Shown one piece after another: positions 61,588 through 64,000 of a DNA stretch of 64,000 bases. Position numbers and translations under genes: made by a program. This stretch comes from BRH-c25 sp035627615. GTDB lineage: Bacteria > Bacillota > Clostridia > Lutisporales > Lutisporaceae. The stretch is taken from contig DASPLL010000025.1 of the NCBI GenBank assembly GCA_035627615.1, forward strand, positions 62,001 to 126,000, in the 5' to 3' direction. The notes under the pieces were generated by a model. The model made no database searches. It was given only the letters and a program-made list of their open reading frames with translations, and was not told the origin of the DNA. Position 1 is the first letter of the stretch. Each line of letters starts with the position of its first letter.

Positions 61588-62400
61588 TTAACCTAAGGCA
61601 ACATCCAATACCATCATGACTGCAAAGCCCAACATCGCCCCGATTGTTGCGATATCTGTCTTTCTATCCAGCTGAGCTTCCGGTATCAGCTCTTCTATGA
61701 CAACATAAATCATTGCCCCTGCCGCGAAGGACAAGGCATAGGGGAGTATAGGCTTCATTATGATAACAGCCATGGCGCCAAGTACTCCGGCTACAGGCTC
61801 TACAAGCCCGGAAGCCTGCCCGTAAATAAAGCTCTTAAGCCTTGTGAAGCCCTCTCTGCGTAAAGGAATAGAAACTGCAGCTCCTTCGGGGAAATTTTGA
61901 ATTCCTATACCAATTGCCAGAGCCAGCGCGCCCGGCAAGGCTGCCGACTGCAGCCCGGCGGCTGCGGCTCCGAAGGCTACTCCTACCGCAAGACCTTCAG
62001 GAATATTGTGGAGAGTTATTGCCAGTACCAGCAGCACACTTCTCTGCCAGCCTGTCCTGATGCCTTCGGCTTCATTATCTGAATGCCCTATATGAAGATG
62101 CGGTAAAAGCTTGTCTACCAGCAGCAGAAAAGCTCCTCCCCCCAGGAAGCCCGCAACAGCGGGTATCCAGGAAGCCATACCGGAAGCCTCCGCCATTTCT
62201 ATAGCTGGGGCAAGCAGCGACCAGAAGCTTGCCGCTATCATGACTCCTGCGGCAAAGCCGAGCATACCATTTAGCACTATCTTGTTGATCGACTTGAAAA
62301 CAAATACCAGTGCAGCCCCCAATGCAGTTACAATCCAGGTGAAGAGAGTTGCGCATAAAGCCTGCATAACAGGGCTTATATTTATAAACCATTCAGCCAT
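61588..62400 (-). CDS. ZIP-family metal transporter
   Basis: 270 residues, eight membrane helices. Metal-site motifs HNIPEGLAVG in helix 4 and NFPEGAAVS in helix 5, as in ZupT/GufA-type ZIP proteins. Imports zinc or a similar divalent metal. Start ATG 62400 follows GGAGGAGG. A short loop HLHIGHSDNEAEG may add a further metal site. Single gene. Confidence 0.92.
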   Translation of the reverse strand: MAEWFINISPVMQALCATLFTWIVTALGAALVFVFKSINKIVLNGMLGFAAGVMIAASFWSLLAPAIEMAEASGMASWIPAVAGFLGGGAFLLLVDKLLPHLHIGHSDNEAEGIRTGWQRSVLLVLAITLHNIPEGLAVGVAFGAAAAGLQSAALPGALALAIGIGIQNFPEGAAVSIPLRREGFTRLKSFIYGQASGLVEPVAGVLGAMAVIIMKPILPYALSFAAGAMIYVVIEELIPEAQLDRKTDIATIGAMLGFAVMMVLDVALG

Positions 62401-62589
62401 GACATATAATCCTCCTCCTATAATCGATAATATTAATTATATAGTAACAATTATTAAACATGTTCGTCTATACAAATTTATGATGTTATGTATTTTTTTG
62501 CTATAATGATATTAGGATTGCTCTTAAAATTAAGAAAGATACGGCTATAAGACTGAAAAAGCACGTAATTGGCAGGAGGGGGTATGCTA

Positions 62590-64000
62590 ATGGAAAGAAA
62601 ATGGTGGAAAGAAGCTGTAGTATATCAGGTCTATCTCCGGAGCTTTTACGACTCCAACGGGGATGGCATAGGGGATCTGAAAGGATTGATTTCAAAGCTC
62701 GATTATATCAAGGCTCTAGGGGTGGATGTTATTTGGCTCAATCCGGTTTACAAGTCGCCTAATGATGATAATGGCTATGATATCTCCAATTATTATGATA
62801 TCATGGATGAATTCGGGACCCTTGCCGACTGGGAGGAGCTATTGAAGGAGATGCATAGCAGAGGACTCAGGCTTATTATGGATCTGGTGGTGAATCATAC
62901 CTCCGATGAACACCCATGGTTTGTTGAATCCAGGATTTCAAAGGACAGTAAAAAGAGGGATTACTACATATGGAAGGAAGCAAAGGACGGCAGGGAACCG
63001 AATAACTGGGCGTCCATATTTCAAGGTTCGGCCTGGGAATGGGATAAGGATTCATGTGAATACTACCTGCACTTGTTTTCCAAAAAGCAGCCGGATTTGA
63101 ACTGGAAGAATCCTGAAGTCCGTCAGGAGATATATGCCATGATGAAATGGTGGCTGGATAAAGGAATTGATGGTTTCAGAATGGATGTTATCAATGCAAT
63201 TGCCAAGGCGGAGTCTCTTCCTGATGCACCTGAGCCGGAAGGAAATGACAGGCCTTATATAAACGCTCTGGACCTTTATTTCAATCAACCTGGGGTTCAT
63301 GAGCTTATCCAGGAGATGAACAGGGAGGTCCTATGCAAATATGACATCATGACTGTCGGAGAAACAGGCCATGTTACACCGGAAGAGGGACTGCTCTATG
63401 TGGATGAGAGCAGAAATGAGCTGTATATGATATTCCAGTTCCAGCTGCAGGAGATAGGTGAATGGGACTTGGTTGAATTTAAAAGGATACAGAAGAACTG
63501 GTACAAGACTCTGGAGGGTAAAGGGTGGAACAGCCTTTACCTGAATAACCATGATCAGCCGAGACAGGTGTCTCACTTCGGGGATGACGGGAAATACAGG
63601 AAGGAATCTGCAAAGCTGCTGGCCACACTGCTGCATACCATGCAAGGGACACCCTATATATACCAGGGAGAGGAAATCGGCATGACAAATGTAGCCTTTC
63701 CGTCCATCGAGTATTATAATGATATTGATACGGTGAATAAATATAATGAGATGGTCAGAAGCGGTAAGGACCCCAGTGAGGTATTGAAGCTGCTCCAGCC
63801 TTTAAGCCGTGACAATGCAAGAACTCCAATGCAATGGAGCAGCAAGTGGAATGCAGGTTTTACCACGGGAAAGCCCTGGCTGGAGGTGAACTCTAATTAT
63901 AGGGAGATAAACGTGGAACAAGCCCAGGAAGATAAGGACTCCATCCTTCATTATTATATGAAACTAACCAGGCTGAGAAAAGAAAACCTGACTATGGTAT
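62590..64000 (+). CDS. GH13 alpha-glucosidase (oligo-1,6-glucosidase type), 3' end outside window
   Basis: 470 codons visible; no stop by the window end. Start ATG 62590 after GGCAGGAGGGGG (ATG 62584 is also in frame, but only 2 bases from the site). Motifs of the GH13_31 group: WWKEAVVYQVYLRSFYDSNG, DLVVNHTSDEHPWF, nucleophile aspartate in GFRMDVINAI, acid glutamate in TVGETGHV and aspartate in NNHDQPR. Family length is about 555 residues. Cytoplasmic; it splits short alpha-1,6- or alpha-1,4-linked glucosides. Confidence 0.96.
   Translation, partial: MERKWWKEAVVYQVYLRSFYDSNGDGIGDLKGLISKLDYIKALGVDVIWLNPVYKSPNDDNGYDISNYYDIMDEFGTLADWEELLKEMHSRGLRLIMDLVVNHTSDEHPWFVESRISKDSKKRDYYIWKEAKDGREPNNWASIFQGSAWEWDKDSCEYYLHLFSKKQPDLNWKNPEVRQEIYAMMKWWLDKGIDGFRMDVINAIAKAESLPDAPEPEGNDRPYINALDLYFNQPGVHELIQEMNREVLCKYDIMTVGETGHVTPEEGLLYVDESRNELYMIFQFQLQEIGEWDLVEFKRIQKNWYKTLEGKGWNSLYLNNHDQPRQVSHFGDDGKYRKESAKLLATLLHTMQGTPYIYQGEEIGMTNVAFPSIEYYNDIDTVNKYNEMVRSGKDPSEVLKLLQPLSRDNARTPMQWSSKWNAGFTTGKPWLEVNSNYREINVEQAQEDKDSILHYYMKLTRLRKENLTMV

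Overview
The window looks like a chromosomal segment of a spore-forming, Gram-positive anaerobe of class Clostridia. Supporting signs are moderately AT-rich DNA with strong AGGAGG-type ribosome binding sites, a type-H small acid-soluble spore protein, a guanine riboswitch ahead of xpt, a clostridial-type xylose operon, an ornithine-racemase-like enzyme, YesM/YesN-type two-component regulators and a DUF3870 protein. Species cannot be named from the sequence. No rRNA, tRNA, CRISPR array, prophage or intact insertion sequence was seen.

Layout. 1-6.6 kb: an alpha/beta hydrolase cut by the window edge, an orphan ABC ATPase, a MocR regulator facing an EamA-type exporter that runs in one open frame into a nitroreductase, an alcohol dehydrogenase remnant, xpt with its riboswitch, and a threonine-aldolase-like enzyme. 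6.6-15.3 kb: a xylose operon (xylF, xylG, xylH, xylA, ROK regulator, xylB). Here xylF has an in-frame amber codon and xylH is frameshifted by a 14-bp tandem duplication, while the other genes are intact. 15.3-24.2 kb: a membrane-anchored LuxR-type regulator paired with a MotA/ExbB-like protein, two AraC regulators, a metallo-hydrolase, a DUF362 ferredoxin, HxlR, and an MFS/ornithine-racemase pair. 24.2-33.1 kb: a second-type EF-Tu behind a PadR-type operator, PadR, a degenerate HD-GYP protein, sspH, a DUF3870 protein, a PepV-like dipeptidase with an attenuator-like leader, a cytoplasmic chemoreceptor fused to an oligopeptide-binding domain, and a cold-shock protein.

33.2-42.9 kb: a MarR-GNAT fusion, then a gene graveyard (34.4-36.3 kb) made of pieces of a GntR regulator, two ABC permeases, an ADP-ribosylglycohydrolase and a ribokinase. 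After it come a short UvrC-like protein, a DMT transporter remnant, DegV, an MFS transporter, an M28 peptidase lipoprotein and a GNAT-thioredoxin fusion. 43.3-53.5 kb: an ABC importer (binding protein, ATPase, double permease) plus HAD phosphatase, flanked by two different two-component systems; this suggests uptake of a phosphorylated or sugar-like compound. 53.8-61.1 kb: a polysaccharide deacetylase, a class-A beta-lactamase-like protein, a candidate small RNA, and a MacB-like efflux operon (ATPase, permease, adaptor, TetR) with two TetR-type operators placed over its promoter. 61.1-64 kb: a small lipoprotein, a ZIP metal transporter and a GH13 alpha-glucosidase that runs off the end.

Two families of dispersed non-coding repeats stand out. 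One is a ~70-bp element containing a GTGCCTCG/CGAGGCAC palindrome (three full-length copies and one short one). The other is a large inverted repeat with arms made of iterated GATNCGA heptads (two copies). The most promising leads for new biology are the LuxR/MotA-like membrane pair, the chemoreceptor-binding protein fusion, the PadR-controlled EF-Tu, and these repeat families.
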